Assembly (NCBI GenBank): GCA_018105865.1
Contig: CM030870.1
Coordinates: 188,501 to 252,500, forward strand
DNA length: 64,000 nucleotides
Origin: Metaphire vulgaris
Lineage: Eukaryota; Annelida; Clitellata; Crassiclitellata; Megascolecidae
Direction of reading: 5' to 3'
The first letter of the stretch is position 1; each line of letters opens with the position of its first letter. The notes under the pieces were generated by a model, which did not search any database, had not been told where the DNA came from, and saw nothing but the letters and a program-made list of their open reading frames with translations. A program made the translations under genes and the position numbers. Positions 45,546-60,200 of this stretch are shown here, in pieces.

Positions 45546-45599
45546 TTTGAAACAGTCTGAAATACAGTAGGCCTATGCTAAAGGGAATAAGGGGGAATA

Positions 45600-45760
45600 A
45601 GGACAGCCAGTAGGATGATAAAGATGTTACATATATTGGGATTAGCAGAGGTGCGATGGACAAAATCTGGAGATGGGAGGCAGCGAAGTTATTTGGTCTC
45701 AAATGAAAAGAAACACAAGCAGAAGTTGGATAACTTGGATTCCTACCTAGCAAAAGGGCC
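45600..45760 (+). mobile_element. LINE endonuclease fragment
   Basis: The + frame reads MLHILGLAEVRWTKSGDG, matching LDILGLAEVRWKEGG of the LINE at 12276-14070. Short 5' fragment only. Confidence 0.65.
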
Positions 45761-47243
45761 AGACAAGACTTGTTGTGTGAAAAACAAGTAAATGCTGGGA
45801 TGGCGGTGGCATAATTTGAAGCAAACGCAATCAACATCTTGGTTGCTAACTTTCAAATAGTTTCGAAATATGCCGGCCGGTTCCAGGTCGAAAAGGGGCG
45901 GACCTTCTGTACCTCTGTGAATTGCTATTATTATGAGAATGTGGTCACAAAGGGAGCCACACACAGTCACAGTGTCTTAAAATAGACAATTTAAGATATG
46001 CAAGAAATTTAATTTCCCTGATTTTCTTTCTGTAATTTTCAAACAAGAGCTCTTAAAAAGATGTTAGTCAAAGACCTGATTTTCAATACATAATTACAAA
46101 ACTGCAATAATGAATACCTAACAAAAAAAATGATATTCTGAACTTGAATGTATATCTAAATTTAACAGAAAACACTGCCTACATTGTAGACACGAGTTTC
46201 TACAGCAAGACATGCCATGCTACATGAATGTTCATATTGCATTACAAAGTAACATTGTAACATTAGCACATCTTAGATTTGATTCGAGGGAAATTTGCAT
46301 TGCTTTTATTTGACTTAAATACTCTTCCCATTTTGCAAATGCAGTTTAACCCGATCAAATGCCAATATTAAATAGCACATAAAATAAATCCATACATACA
46401 AAACTCTGCAGATAAATCACAATATGCACATAATATAATAACTCCATCTTGTAACGTCCCAATGTACAATTATTTTGACACTTATTTTGTTAAAGCATAA
46501 AACAGTGCAATTATATAGTATGCATATGACCAATAGTCATACACAAAGTAATAATAGTACATATATAATACAGCTTAAAAATCAAGAATAAATGTAAAAG
46601 ATTCAAATCCTATGTTGCTGTTTCTAGGAGTCTGATAACAACTATTGTTATTTATTCATCATCTTTCATCACACATTATGCCCATTCATAAATACTTTGA
46701 CATGTCTAGCAGTAAAGAACAATTATTTAGTCAGAGTTTCAAGTTTGTACGAAATTTTACCTGTAATTGCACTTAATCTTAAAGGAAAAACTCAGCTATC
46801 CATGATTACTGCTGCCAAAAGAGCAATACCTACTGAAAAAAAAACACGAAAAGAGAGTCAGTAAAGAAACTCGTGAAAGACCCGAATTGCACAGAAATTG
46901 ATTAGTCATGACTGCATTTGATTGCCTTTTCAATGCAAATAATCCACATATATATATAAATATTCTCACAAAGGAAGAGTCAGGCGTTAAATTATGCAAC
47001 ATCAAATTAAAATTATATAAAATAAAAATCATTTTAAACAGAAACAATATACAAAAGCCCTGCAATAGAAGTTCATGCTGTGGTTTTTATACTGATCTAA
47101 GCATATTTGAAATTACAACAGCAGCTCCAAATTAATCAGAGATCCATTGAAAGCCTCAAGATTCAGCTTTGAAGAACCAGGTCTTGTCTCTTAGCCTCTC
47201 TTTTCCTCCTCCTCCTCCTAATCCTTCCATAGCCCTCTGTTTC

Positions 47244-48118
47244 CTAGTATTTCTCCTGTGAATCGTCTTCTCCATTCCTTCGTTCTTCTCCGATGTCCGA
47301 AATCTCTTGCAGTTCGTCGTCGTCAGCAGGACTCCGATGGTCGGTCGTCACGACAACAGGCCTGAGGTCGTCTCTTAGAAGGCTGACCTCTGTTTGTCCA
47401 TTTTCCAGAGTTCTGTAAAATATTCACATAATTATTGCAAAATCCATCGGAAACGATAATGATCTTCACTACTTCATCGCCTTGTAAACTTAGAGGGACA
47501 AGTCTTCATTAAACAATCCGATCCCTTTCTATTAATTATTTTGAAACACTTGTATAGTGTTATTATGTCTCTCTCTTATTACTCGTCTTATTAATTGTCA
47601 CAGAGATATTCAATGTAATAATTAGAACGCTCAACACATCTGCGTCTGCTGTGAAATGAAAGATTCAGAATACGCTTCGTACCGTCCGAAGGAGAAAGTG
47701 CTTTCTTTGACATCGTTTTTATCAGAGGTTTTTACGACAACCTTGTCCAAGAACCGTTCTTGGCCTTTTGCACCATGACCCACGATGACCTTACGGAGGT
47801 CAAGAAGGTCAACCACTTTGATTTCATACGCATCCATCTGCTGCTGCAAAACATCCAAAGTAAATGTTTTACAAATCAATCCTTGAAACTGCAAGAAAAC
47901 AAAAGAATGCAAAGACAGAAAACAAAATCATAATTTGAAGAAAAGTTGAATGGAATCATCAGATGTCTCCTCAAATAGGGCACATCTGATTGAACCACTC
48001 AAAACCAGTTATTATTATTATTATTATAATTATAATAATAATTATTATTATTATTATTATTGTTGTTGTTGTTGTTGTTATTGTAACAGCTGCTAAAAGC
48101 AAAAAACAGATTGTCCCA

Positions 48119-48165
<47 letters not shown>

Positions 48166-51100
48166 CATCATCATCATCATCATCATCATTATTGTTGTTG
48201 TTGTAACAGCTGCTACAAGCAAACAACAGATTGTCTGTCTGTTCTTCTTAAATTGTTATAATAGCATTTTATTAAAATTATAGTAATATGTTTTATAATT
48301 ATATAAAAACATAATTAGTTCAACAAATGGATTCATGGATTAAGCATGTGCGTGATCCTGACCTTGGAAACACTTGATGAGATTCTACGAGATTTCAGAA
48401 GTTTCCTCATTCCGCTGTCTCCTTGTTCCCCAACAAGACAAATGGAAAGTTCGGTTTCTGTGCTAACATCATCATCATCATCATCATCACCACCACCATC
48501 GTCGCCATTATGATGATGATGATGATGATGATGCTTTTCACCAATGTATACTTCAATACGATAGACACAAACTGCAACACAAAGAACAAGCAGCATGTGC
48601 ACTGTACAGTACTACAATCAAACCCAATAACAGTCATTTCTCTTAAACCAATGCTGTTATTATCATCTCTAGTTAGAACTCAATTCAAATATGTAATCAA
48701 ATTCCTGATAAGTGCTAGCGCACTGGATCATGGGCGGCCAGAGAAATTTTTCCAGGGGTAAAACACAATGGTTATGGTCAATATTTTAGCATGGTTTCCA
48801 AATGAAAAATTTTGCAATTTTAAAAGATTTGACAGAATTCCAGGTAAACTCCAAACAAAATCCGGCACTGTTATACTTTAATTGAATAGTGTTTTAGTGC
48901 GAAAATACTGGTCGAAAGCCAAAATATAGTTAGTTACAAAAATATATTTGCATTTTCAAGTGGGGGGAAGTGTCCTCCCTTGCCCCAATGTAAGGGTACC
49001 CATGCACTGGTTACAGTCACACAATTTGCACATTCCCTGAATAAAAAAATTAATGAGGTTCACTGTAACTAAAACCAAAGCAAAATTAACTGCCTGGGTA
49101 AAAGATAAATAAAACAGAAAGAAATCTCTGAATATGATCGGTCCTGGCGTGTGCATGAAAAAACCCAGAGAGAAGTGCAATTACACTAGGAAGGTAAAAG
49201 TCAGTCAGCTAAGGTTGTTAGCAGTTAACCGGTCCCAAGAGCGTGGCTCGGTCCTTCTAACCTTGACCAGTTAACCGTAATTTCAATTCAGCCTATAAAT
49301 GATGCTAACACAAGCGCCGGCAATATCAAAGCGCTTTGAAGCAGGCAGCCCAAGACACCAGTGAGTGTAGAGTTGCTAGAGTTGTATGCCTACTTCAAGG
49401 CTAGTTGTGGGAAAGACGCCTAGCTACTGCTAAAGACCTTTTTTTAATGGTTAACCGGTCCGTATATACCAGCAGTTTTAACAACCTTATCGTCAGCACA
49501 AAATGTAAATTCTCTGGAGACAAAATGTTGAACACAATCTTAGGAAATAGAAACACGTCGTCAATGATAATGGACAGCAGAGGGTCAGTTGCCCCCTCCT
49601 CCCCTGCCCTTGGGTGCTGCTTCAGATGCCTCAGAAGGAATGAGGAAAATATTCGAGACAAAGAGTGCATCTGGTCGCAGTCATTTTGAGAAACTGGTTT
49701 TCTGAATACACAAAGAGTCGACCGTAGCAAGTAGACCGGTTGCTCTTACCTGAAGCAGGTCTAAGATTCATCTGGTCAATGAAACCAGATTCTGTCTCAA
49801 CAGCAGCAGCAGCAGCTGGAATCACTGCAGCCTCCAACCAACCGTCACTGTCCTTGTCCTTACGAAGATGCTTCTGGAATACGAACTTATGCTTGCGATC
49901 TGATTTCGGTTCTTGCAAAGTCACCTTCACAAAAGCAAAGGATTGAGACTGCATTCAGTTACAACATAAACTGAAAAAATATTCATTCAAAAATTCAACC
50001 ACTAAACATTAACTTAAGAAACATTTGACACTCACTCTATTAAAACTACAGGTGGCGCAAAAAACCCGGACTATATTAAAATGCCAAACCTAATGTGACT
50101 AGTCTGGTTTTTGTTGTGCCACCCTGTATTAATTAAAATGCAGAGAAAGGTTTATAGACGCTATCATCATGTATAATAAATGAATAACGTAGCAGCAGCA
50201 GCAGCAGAACAATGCGTACTGTGTCAATGAGCCAGCTGTGACCATTGGCAGTTGAATCATCAAACCCAATTCGAATTTTAAAGACGTCACCCACATCGTC
50301 TATTTTCACCTAAAAATCAATCAAACGGTCTAACGAGTCCTAATTCTGAATGTGTTTCTATAAAAATGTAATGTCTGTTATTAATGAAAATGTAAAGTCC
50401 AGTAATTAAGGTATTACTAAATAGTAAATTTTATTACAGCTCTGTAGATGTTACTTAAATTCAATGGACATATATTGACAGCTTCTAGAGTAAATTATTT
50501 GCTTGCATTATGACATCACGGCTGCTGAGTGACTGTGATGATGATGATGATGATGAAAACAACCTTGAACTCATCACTGTGTCCTTTGCTGAATGCATTT
50601 GGGTCGTTGGGGTCAACCAAGGTCATCGTTAGGTCTTCTGACTTTCCGAGGTTTCCATAGACGACCAATCGAAGCAGAGACGCTGACGGCCGCTTTGTCG
50701 TTTGCTTCGACTTTTTACTTTGGCTGAGATCGTTGGCGTCTTTAGAGTGTGGAAGTTTTTGGGGGTCTCCTGTGACAGCAGTAAGACTCCACCAGGACCC
50801 TGAAACAGAAATTCAGTCTTAGAAATATCTTACCATTGGCCTTTTGGAAATTAGAGATTGAAAAGTGCATTACATTCGATCAAATTGAATTCAAATAAAT
50901 GGATAATTCAAAAGATTAATAAGAGAATAAGACAAAGCAGTTCCACAATTGACCTTTGTCGTCAGGAAGTTTCTTCTCAAGAAGTTCTCTTTCTGTTTTT
51001 CCATCTTCCAATCCTTTTTCCAACCACCTACAGAAAAGAATTCAGGCAAAAGAACGCTGAAATACATCAGATACTAAGACCACAGTTTTGGGGACTTTTC

Positions 51101-51225
51101 TAAAATCTAGGACTTTTCCTAAGAAATCTTAAGACTCACCTATTCACCATCGGTTATACGTAGTATTGTAATGCGCTCTTGTCTTTGGCCATTTTGCCAT
51201 GCTTATTGCACTATATAAATTGTCT

Positions 51226-51284
<59 letters not shown>

Positions 51285-54200
51285 CAGTTGGTAAATTCTT
51301 GACACTCAAAAGAATCTCTCCCAGCCAAAAGCTCATAGTTGAGAAGAACATCGAAAACAGCCAAATGAACTCTCACGGCTTTAGCCAGTCTCACCTGTGA
51401 CATGGGAAGACACAGGTATTTAGTCCAACATCACTCCAGGAACGCACAACGACCTTCTCGAGGAACCATCCGTCGCCAATCTTCTGCCTTGTGTGACCAA
51501 CAAGAATGCCTCTAATGTCGAGGAGATCAACAGCAGCCAAGCAAAAGACATTGCGCTGAAACACAGCAAGCAAAAAGTTACAATCAAATACAAATACAGT
51601 CACAACCAGCTACGAGTCCTTCTATGCAACACACTTCTTATGCCACAACAATAATTCTCAGCTATTACTATCGACATATTCAACCACAGCACACATCAAT
51701 CCTGCTTTATGTCTCTTGAAACTGATTATATTAGAGAGGAGTGACTTTATTATTAAAGGGTAACAAGCGTACAAAAGCAGAAAGTTTCCCTCATTCTAGC
51801 ATTTTTCATTGCAAAGTGCTTCACACCTCAAATGCCTTGAAAGCCCCGAGTTAAAGAGAAACACAGACTGGTTGGTGACACTATTTCCATCCATTAACAG
51901 ACATTTCGAATAACAAAATATTTCAAACCTCAACGGCCATTCCAAAAACTTCATTTGAAAATTTCTTGGATTCTGCGATTGGACGATTTTGACTTCCATG
52001 GAAAAGGAACCTCTCCACTGCCTCTTCCTCTCTCCACTGCACCAGAGCTTCCTGTTTCTCGTATTTTCCTTGATTTGCTCTGAATTCTTTCTTCTTCTCA
52101 TCGATTTCTTCCGTTCTCTTCTTCTTCGTATCTTCCTTGAATCGTCCCAAATCGGTCGTTACCATCTTCTTTATGCGAGAAAGCTCGTCTTTGACCGTCG
52201 CTTCTTGTTTCTGTTTCTTGCTCAGAGTTTCATCGGCACTTTGAACCTAAACATTTTAATGAACACAAACTGAAAACAACCTTTTACTATGCATCTGATC
52301 AACTGCTTTATACTCGGAGAAAGAAAACTAGTGAGATTATGCGACGTCAACAACCTCAACTAACTTTTGCATTTTAAAATAAAAACCATATCACAAAAAA
52401 ATCATCGTAGATTCTTTTAAATTGAAAGACCATTAACATACTCGTTCAAAATGGCTGAACTCTCACGGCTACCTTATAGGTGAGGAGGAGTTGGTGTTTG
52501 GAGAAGATCCTCAGAGTGCCTCCTCCCTCCTCCGGTGTCTTAAGACTTCCCTCCCACACGTCAGACCCTCCTTCTGAACGCAATAACTTTGACTCCGAAC
52601 CATCGGCTTCAATGCTCACAGGATCAGCATTTGTGGCCTTTATTCGAAACAAATACTCCGTATTGGCTTTCAAATTCCCAGTTCGTGGTTTAAGAATTGC
52701 AAACTGTGGTCTCCAGTTTGGCGATTGAACTGGAAATGGTGAACATGCGCTGTCTGAATTCTGCACGTTTATCAAATAAACATACAGTAATCTGTTGCCT
52801 GTCAAAATGCTAAGCTTATAAAACCCAAACTTTGGAAAGACGAGAGAAATGTGCAGAATTTCTTTGTTCTGGCGTAGATACGAATACTTGGACAGATCCT
52901 CTGCGTCAGCTCCACGGAAGGCAAATCGCTCCAGTCTGATGCGCAGGTCGACGTCTCTGCTGGACGCGGACATCGTTATGTCGAGACTGTTTTCGTTCAG
53001 AGGATCGATGATCGGATATTCGTGGCTAACGGATCTCAAGTGCAGTCCACTGGCTTCGGTCGTCTGATCTCCGATCGTAAACAGATCGTCATCGATTGGG
53101 AAGAAATTCCTGACTTCCGACAGATTCTGATCAGACTTTACTAAGTAGTTGCAGATATTCACAGTTGAACTGGATCCTTTCGTTTCCACGCTGAATATCT
53201 GGAAGAGGAAAGTGCCGCTGTGCGACAACTTCAGCAGAAAAACAAATTCATGTTCTGTTCTAAAGGAACAAACAACATCTGTGAGAATTTCTTTGTCATT
53301 CTTCACAATGCCATGGAGAGTGAGGCCTTTTGATTTCATCATTCGGAATCTCACCCTTGCCTCTCCGTTTTCCACTATCAGCGTTCCCCCTAACGGTTCA
53401 ACCGGCTTCAGGCCCAGGGTCCTCATATCGGCTCCAGGCCCCCACTCACTCCTCGGATTCACTGGATTCGGTTCCACTTCAAAATCGGGAATACGACAGA
53501 CGATGGCATACTCACAAACAGCCATAAAGGAGGCGCTCTCTCCCTGTCTAACATCTTTCCCATAGAGCTCCAATTTGTACCGTCCAATTGCAGGAAAGCG
53601 AATAGCAATGGTCAATCTCGCACCCGAGTTTTCCATTGTAACAAACCGATTCAAACTAGCGCCATCTATGGCGTTGAACGACGGATCAACCGAGGACTTT
53701 GACAGTTCATACATGAAGTGACCGCTGCTTCTTGACAATCCAAACTCAAGCACGACTTTCCCGTCTTTGTTGGCTTCAACGATGCACTTTGGATGGCTGA
53801 CGGAGGTCATCTCCAGCTGGAAGAAGGCCTCCCTCAGGTACGCCATCTCCCAAAACTCCTCTTCACTGACAGGTCGACTCAAGAGCTGAAGCGAAGGGTC
53901 ACATGACATGTGCGTGTAAATAAAGACCTCAGGATCGGTGAGGAAATAGAAATCGTCCGAAACGTAACCGCAGCCGTTGATGTCGGAATCTTCCGGAGCG
54001 CCTCTCCGGTTTCCCAGTCGCAGAACAGAATCGAACTTTGGTGGAGGAGGAGGAGGAGGAGGTGCTCCCGGTTGAAGGGACTGCGGCTGGCAGCAGATGG
54101 AGCCCCAGTGAGGGTCAACGAAACGCCAGGAACCCTCAACGAACACAATGCAGTAGTCGTTTGTTCCTGTTCTTCGCTTTCCAGGCCAACATCCGACGCC

Positions 54201-57200
54201 CTTCACTCGTCCTTTGATGACTTTGCAAGGAATCTTAGCAGAGCTACACAAAGTCAACATCAAATGATGGAGACAGAAATCAAAATGCATTTATTCACTT
54301 TAATAACAGAATTAACAGAAGTGGGAAATATTCAACTCGAAGCAGAAAGCAGCAGAGATGAAAGTGAAGACAAGAAACACATTTGTTGAAACATTTAATC
54401 ATGAACATTAGGCCAGTCAATGGATCAACCATTGGATCAATCAATCTTCAATCCAATTGAATGATTCCAGAGGACTATCATAGTAAGTGCATGACGATGA
54501 TCGCTTCAACAGAGAAAATGAAAACAAATCCACGGCTAAATAATTAAAACAACTGACAACATGTCAGATGATTAGCTCTAAATAACACTTCTCACAAAGG
54601 AGAATTAAATATAGGTAATCATTAATTAAGCAATAGTAATTGAACAAATAATACTAATTAGATCAAAATAAAAGGAAAAGGGTTACAACTGATTATGACA
54701 AGAAGACACTCGCCCTTGCAACCACAACAAAAACCAATGGAGCTCAATTGGAAATACACAAACAGCAGCAGACTCATCACCATACCTGCACATTTCAGCG
54801 AGTAATTCTGAATATCCGTTGAAAGAACGCTGAATAAGAACTGAAAGCAGATTATGAAGAGGAGTTCCAGACGGAGGAAGGGCACCGTCTGTAAAGTCAA
54901 GGACAATGTGAAGCCTCTGTGACGTGATCCACGTGAAGATCGCTCGGATGCGGTCGATTTCATTTTTTGCAGGTTTTACAAGATAAGACACAAGCGCATC
55001 GTAGCTCTTCACTGCCAAGTCCATTGGAGTCTATTCAAAGGCACAGTGCACAGAGGTCAAAAGTCAGAGGTCAAATGTCAATTGTGAAACTTTTCCAAAG
55101 ACAAACTAATAATACCCAAAATTCCAGCAATCAGTGTTTATCTCATTCATGCATTTAATAAATAGAGGCATTTATTAGATATTTGAAAATGAAATTTCAT
55201 TAAATGAAAAATACAAAAATACCAGTAGCTGCATAAATAATTAATTTATGAAATTTTTAAGTATTTCTGCAAAATATATGAAATCAAAAAAGCCAAAAAA
55301 TTCAGAATAAATTCTAAAGTGAAATTAGTTTATATAATTTGAGCATTTTGACCATTTTAGCGTGTCTGTCAATTTCTTCACAATCTGTCAAACTCAAGAT
55401 TTCTGATTTCTTCTTCATCGGTGGAATCAGTGATTCAGAGGAACCGAAGGACTTCGACCGATGACGGTTGGAATATTCTTGGCGAAATCTTTGCTGCTCA
55501 TCTGCCAACTGCACTGGGTTTGGAAATTCCAACTAAAACACACAGCATTCACATCAAATAACTCACATTATATCAACGGTTCTCAAAATTTTACGATTTC
55601 TTGCGTGGCGGTCCTTTAGAAATTTTTGTGATGATTTGCAGACCTTATAAAATTTGAATTTTAAACCAACTATACCGGTAGTTAACACATAGGCCACTTG
55701 TTTTGTCAATCAATTACTTAATCAGAAAATTGCAAATCTTAGTTATAAAATTTAAATTCAAATGGAATCAGCACTCTTAGGGCCATCAGTGCGTTTTGTG
55801 TTGGTGAGATATCTTGAGAAAGTAATCCCTTTACAGTCCCCCTGAAACCACTTGGTGGTCCCCTATTGGACCGCGGACCCCAGTTTGAGAGCCACCGCAT
55901 TATACGCATGTCATTTAACTATGAAAACATGTAAACCCTTGATCACAAGATGCAATACAATTTCACCGAAATGAATTAGATTACAGGTTCACAGCATGAA
56001 GGCAAAGTTTCTAACTGGTTCAGTGTGGATGGGCTTGAGAAGATTTCTCCGTCCGGTGTCTCCTCTTTCACCGTTCAGAGTCAAGAAGACATCGGAAATG
56101 TCGCTGGATGAGTCACGAGACGCAGTATAGAGCTCCACCTCATATCTAATCACTGAAGCAACAAGAAATCTGAAATTTTTCAATTACATTCTAGTAAAAC
56201 TTAGAAATCAGTTATCCAAATTATAACCACCAGAAAAAAGAGTAAGTTCTTCAGTTGTATTAAATACAAACAATACCTGACAATGATGATCTTGCATCAG
56301 AATTCACTGAAGTTGAACCTTTGTTGTCTCGAATCACTGGAATTTCCCACCAACCATCAAATAATTCTTTCCAAATTAGTTTATCCTCGAATTCAAAACA
56401 GAAGGACTTGCGTTTCTCTCTGTTCTGAAGTAAAACCTATTAATAAAACCACAGAAGAAAATCAATAGCGCTCTTCTGGTTTCTAGCGTCTAAATTAAAT
56501 TTCTCTCAGAGAAAATAGAAACTCTTCCTCACTGAATGGCCAAATTATTATCGCGTTTCTAAAATTGCAATTTAGACAAAGGTTGGAAGAAACTGTTGAT
56601 GAAATGGTAGAACCATTGAACGACAACTAGATGCCATTAAGTTAAACACCGTCCATTGTCAATATGTACGTCTGAAAGACCGACAGCAGTTTCAATCATT
56701 TGAAATGCTTTACTGTTTTCGGAAAATATTCTTCAGTTTCTCGTTTTCTGTCGTTGCAACCGATTCGAACTTTGTAGACTTTGCCGAGATTTTCATCCGC
56801 GAATTGAACCTGAGACATTCAAAAAAACAACATAAAATGAAGATTTATCAGAGAATTTCAAGGGAAGTCGGTACGTCCAGGGAAAAAACTAAAACTCAAG
56901 AATCACAGATTTCATAAAACAATTTAAACAACATTAGATACAATCAAACTTACATGGGCTCAAAAGGTTCAGATTATAGCCCAACCATTATGAGGCAACT
57001 GTGAGAAAACTGTTTACACCGAAAGTGATGAATGACCACAGGTGGAAGTCCAGTGCATGTAATTATCAAGGCAGTTGAGAGTAAGTAAGGGAATGACAGA
57101 TAATAGATTTATGAGTTCTTTACAAAGTCAAAGGATGAAATAATTGCTCCACCAAGTAATTCAAAGCACCTACAAGTGGACAATTATTCAGAATTAAAAT

Positions 57201-60200
57201 CCAAAATGAAGCGAACTGTGAATTTGACTTCCTCTCTCTTTTCATCATCATCGTCTTCATCTTCATCAACTGGTCGAAGATCCAACTCTGGCGTCTTGTC
57301 TTTGTCACCATAAACGACAATGACCATCTGACGACCAGACAGCCACCGACCGCCTCGACCAATTTCCCGGTCATCTTTATATGAACCAGTTGCCACGGAA
57401 ACAGTCCATAAGTCTACAGTTAAATGCAACGAAGCTTCTTTATAGAACATGTTGCTTCTGTTCTGCTTTGCCAATATGCTAATTAGGCTATTTAATTTGC
57501 ATAGATTACCACTCAGTTAATACAGTTCAGCAGTTAACCTTTATTGTCAGTCTCTGTGACATCACTGGCAGGAATTGAGTCTGACTTTGCATCGACATCA
57601 TTTCCTTCATCGCCTGACAATTCCAGAACTCTTTCAGTCAGTCCATCACCTTCATCTTCATCCAACCACCTACAATGAAGAAATCCAGATGAATGCATTC
57701 GAGATTTTGTCACTCTCTCCAACCACAAGAGCCGCCATCTTTTGCTTGTAACTGATTTGCTAAATTATGAAATGATCGACTGGGGTGGGGCCCGGCCCGA
57801 GCCCGAGCCCGAGGCCCGAGCTTTGAGGCCCGCCCGGCCCGTAGCCCGTAGCCCGTACCTTGCCGCCCGGCCCGAGGTACGGGCGGGGCTGCAAGGTAAT
57901 TTCATAAAAGTATAATCTGCTAACACGATATTAAATACAATATTCGTTTGTGAACTCAAAATCAAATAATTTTCATAAATTATATTTTTAAAATTATTTT
58001 CTTAGCTGTTCCCTAATTAAAAATTTTATTACAGCTTAGTTGTAACTATTGTATAATTGTCAATAGAACATTAATATTTTGTTGCTGTTAGGAAAAGAGG
58101 AGGAAAAAGGCAAGACTAAACAAATATAAACTTGAATTTATTAAAGAAATATTGTTAGCGCCCGGCCCGTACAAGGCCCGTAGCCCGTACATTTGCGCCC
58201 GTAGCCCGTACCTCGAGGCCCGTAGCCCGTACCGAGGCGCCCGGCCCGGTACGGGCCCCACCCCAGATGATCGATTAAATAGTGAAATGCATGAAACTAA
58301 GTGAGGATCCTACAAGAAAAACAAGTCATAACATTGGTCTGAGACAGTGAAACCCTTTGAATGTAACATCATTCCTCTTGAATTCACAATCAACCACAGT
58401 CATTTAACTCAGCTCCTAAATATCACTGACTGCCAGGGATAATTTTACACCCCCCCTAACACTCCCCCAATTTGAGGCCGACACCCCCTAAATTGATAAT
58501 CCTAGAAATAACCCTGCTGACTGCAAACAGTGCCGTTTGACATCAACCGAGTATCAAATGCAACACAGCCAACGACAATGACCTTCCGCATTTGAAGAGA
58601 TATTTGCTTCCACGACTATCTTTGTTCTTGCAATAGACCAAGACCTTATCCAAGAACCAACCGGAACCTGGCCCTTTCCCATCATGCCCCACTACGACCT
58701 TCACTGGCCTCATCAGATCAACCGCTTCGATTTCGAAAATGTCAACCTAAACAGAAGACACAATCACCAAAACAGCCTCAACAATAGCATTATGCATAAA
58801 AGCAAAATCTTAAATCTTAATAAAAAATCTCTAACAAAACACAATCACCACACAATAGAAATGATCATCTCCATGATCTCAATGTAAGAACAATATTCTG
58901 ATTCTGATAAAATGCCAAAAAATACAACATTACTCAAATCAACACTGTGGTCCTCCAATAGCATTGGATTTGTGTCACTGAAAGAGTTTTGCTGATAAAA
59001 CGAATGTCATGTCTTAATCAGGTTAATCCATCTAATCTTAACTGGAGAAATGTGCATTTCAAATCCAACAAAACAACAGTTGATGAGTACATTATTGCTC
59101 TAGGTGTAATCATATGCTGGCAATTTTAGTGTTCAGACAATACTCAGAAACAAAGAAAGAACAACTCTGATAATTAATTAATAAACCCAGTGGGACAATT
59201 TAGTTTAACAGCTCACAGTGAAGATTAATTGTCGTAGGTTCATTTGATTTACTTTCCAAAATTTGATTGTCTGATGTCTTATTATCACTCATCTATTTGA
59301 ATTTGATTATCGAATTGTGGCTTTCTTTTCAAAAGTGTTTAATTGTGAGAATGACTTTTCATTGAAACGTACATTTCCCGACTCAAATTTGTCTTTCTTT
59401 GCAGACAACGACTGCCGCAGCTGCCGTCTGCCGGTGTCGCCTCGCTCCCCGACAATCATAAGATGTACATTGGCATTTGTACCCGCAAACCGTACATCGC
59501 CAGTGTACACCTCCACCACATACGTCAACACTACAAGCATGAATAAATATTTACAGCTAATCAAGTTAAATTTCCGCAGTAAAACAACTGCTTTGATGGA
59601 ACAACACCTGAAAGTCCTTTTCTAATTATAAACTAGAACATTTGTGAGAACTTATAGGCACATGAAACGTAAAGTTTTTAATATAAACTTCAACTATTCA
59701 CGAGGCCAACATTACCGGATGAATGATAAAATTATTCCAATTACTCTACGACATACCCGACAACTTGCCACCAAACGGGACTTCCACCCAATTGGTTAAA
59801 GCGGTTCTGTCGGCAATTGAAGCGTCAACATCAAACGTGTACTCCTTCAAGAACTTCATATTCTGAAGTTTCATCTGTCAAATGCATTGAATAGAAGCTC
59901 TTTATACTCAGCTGTTATTAATTACAGCATGCAAAAGGCAAGTTCTTCACTCCAATTCCATCCGTACATGACCATAAACTTGCACATATGCATGGTTATC
60001 CATTGATGATTGAATGTTGTAGGTATAATGAAAGAGAGCAACTCTTTGGAAAGTATCTCATCTGTTGGAAAAAGCTTACAAAGGTCTAATTTGCCAACTC
60101 AATCGGCTGAACCCTCAGCAGAATTCAAAGCCCTTCTAACACAAGCAGCTGAATAAAGCCACACAACTAGCTTGTACTTTCAAGTCACATAAAATCTTTC

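Larger units (their letters stand above)
44979..47243. other. Spacer between ALG14 and the PLAT/KY gene
   Basis: AT-rich. It holds a (TA)n run (45237-45264), a Tc1/mariner remnant, a LINE endonuclease fragment and, at its right end, the probable 3'UTR of the PLAT/KY gene. No further gene was recognised between 45780 and 47243. Confidence 0.5.
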
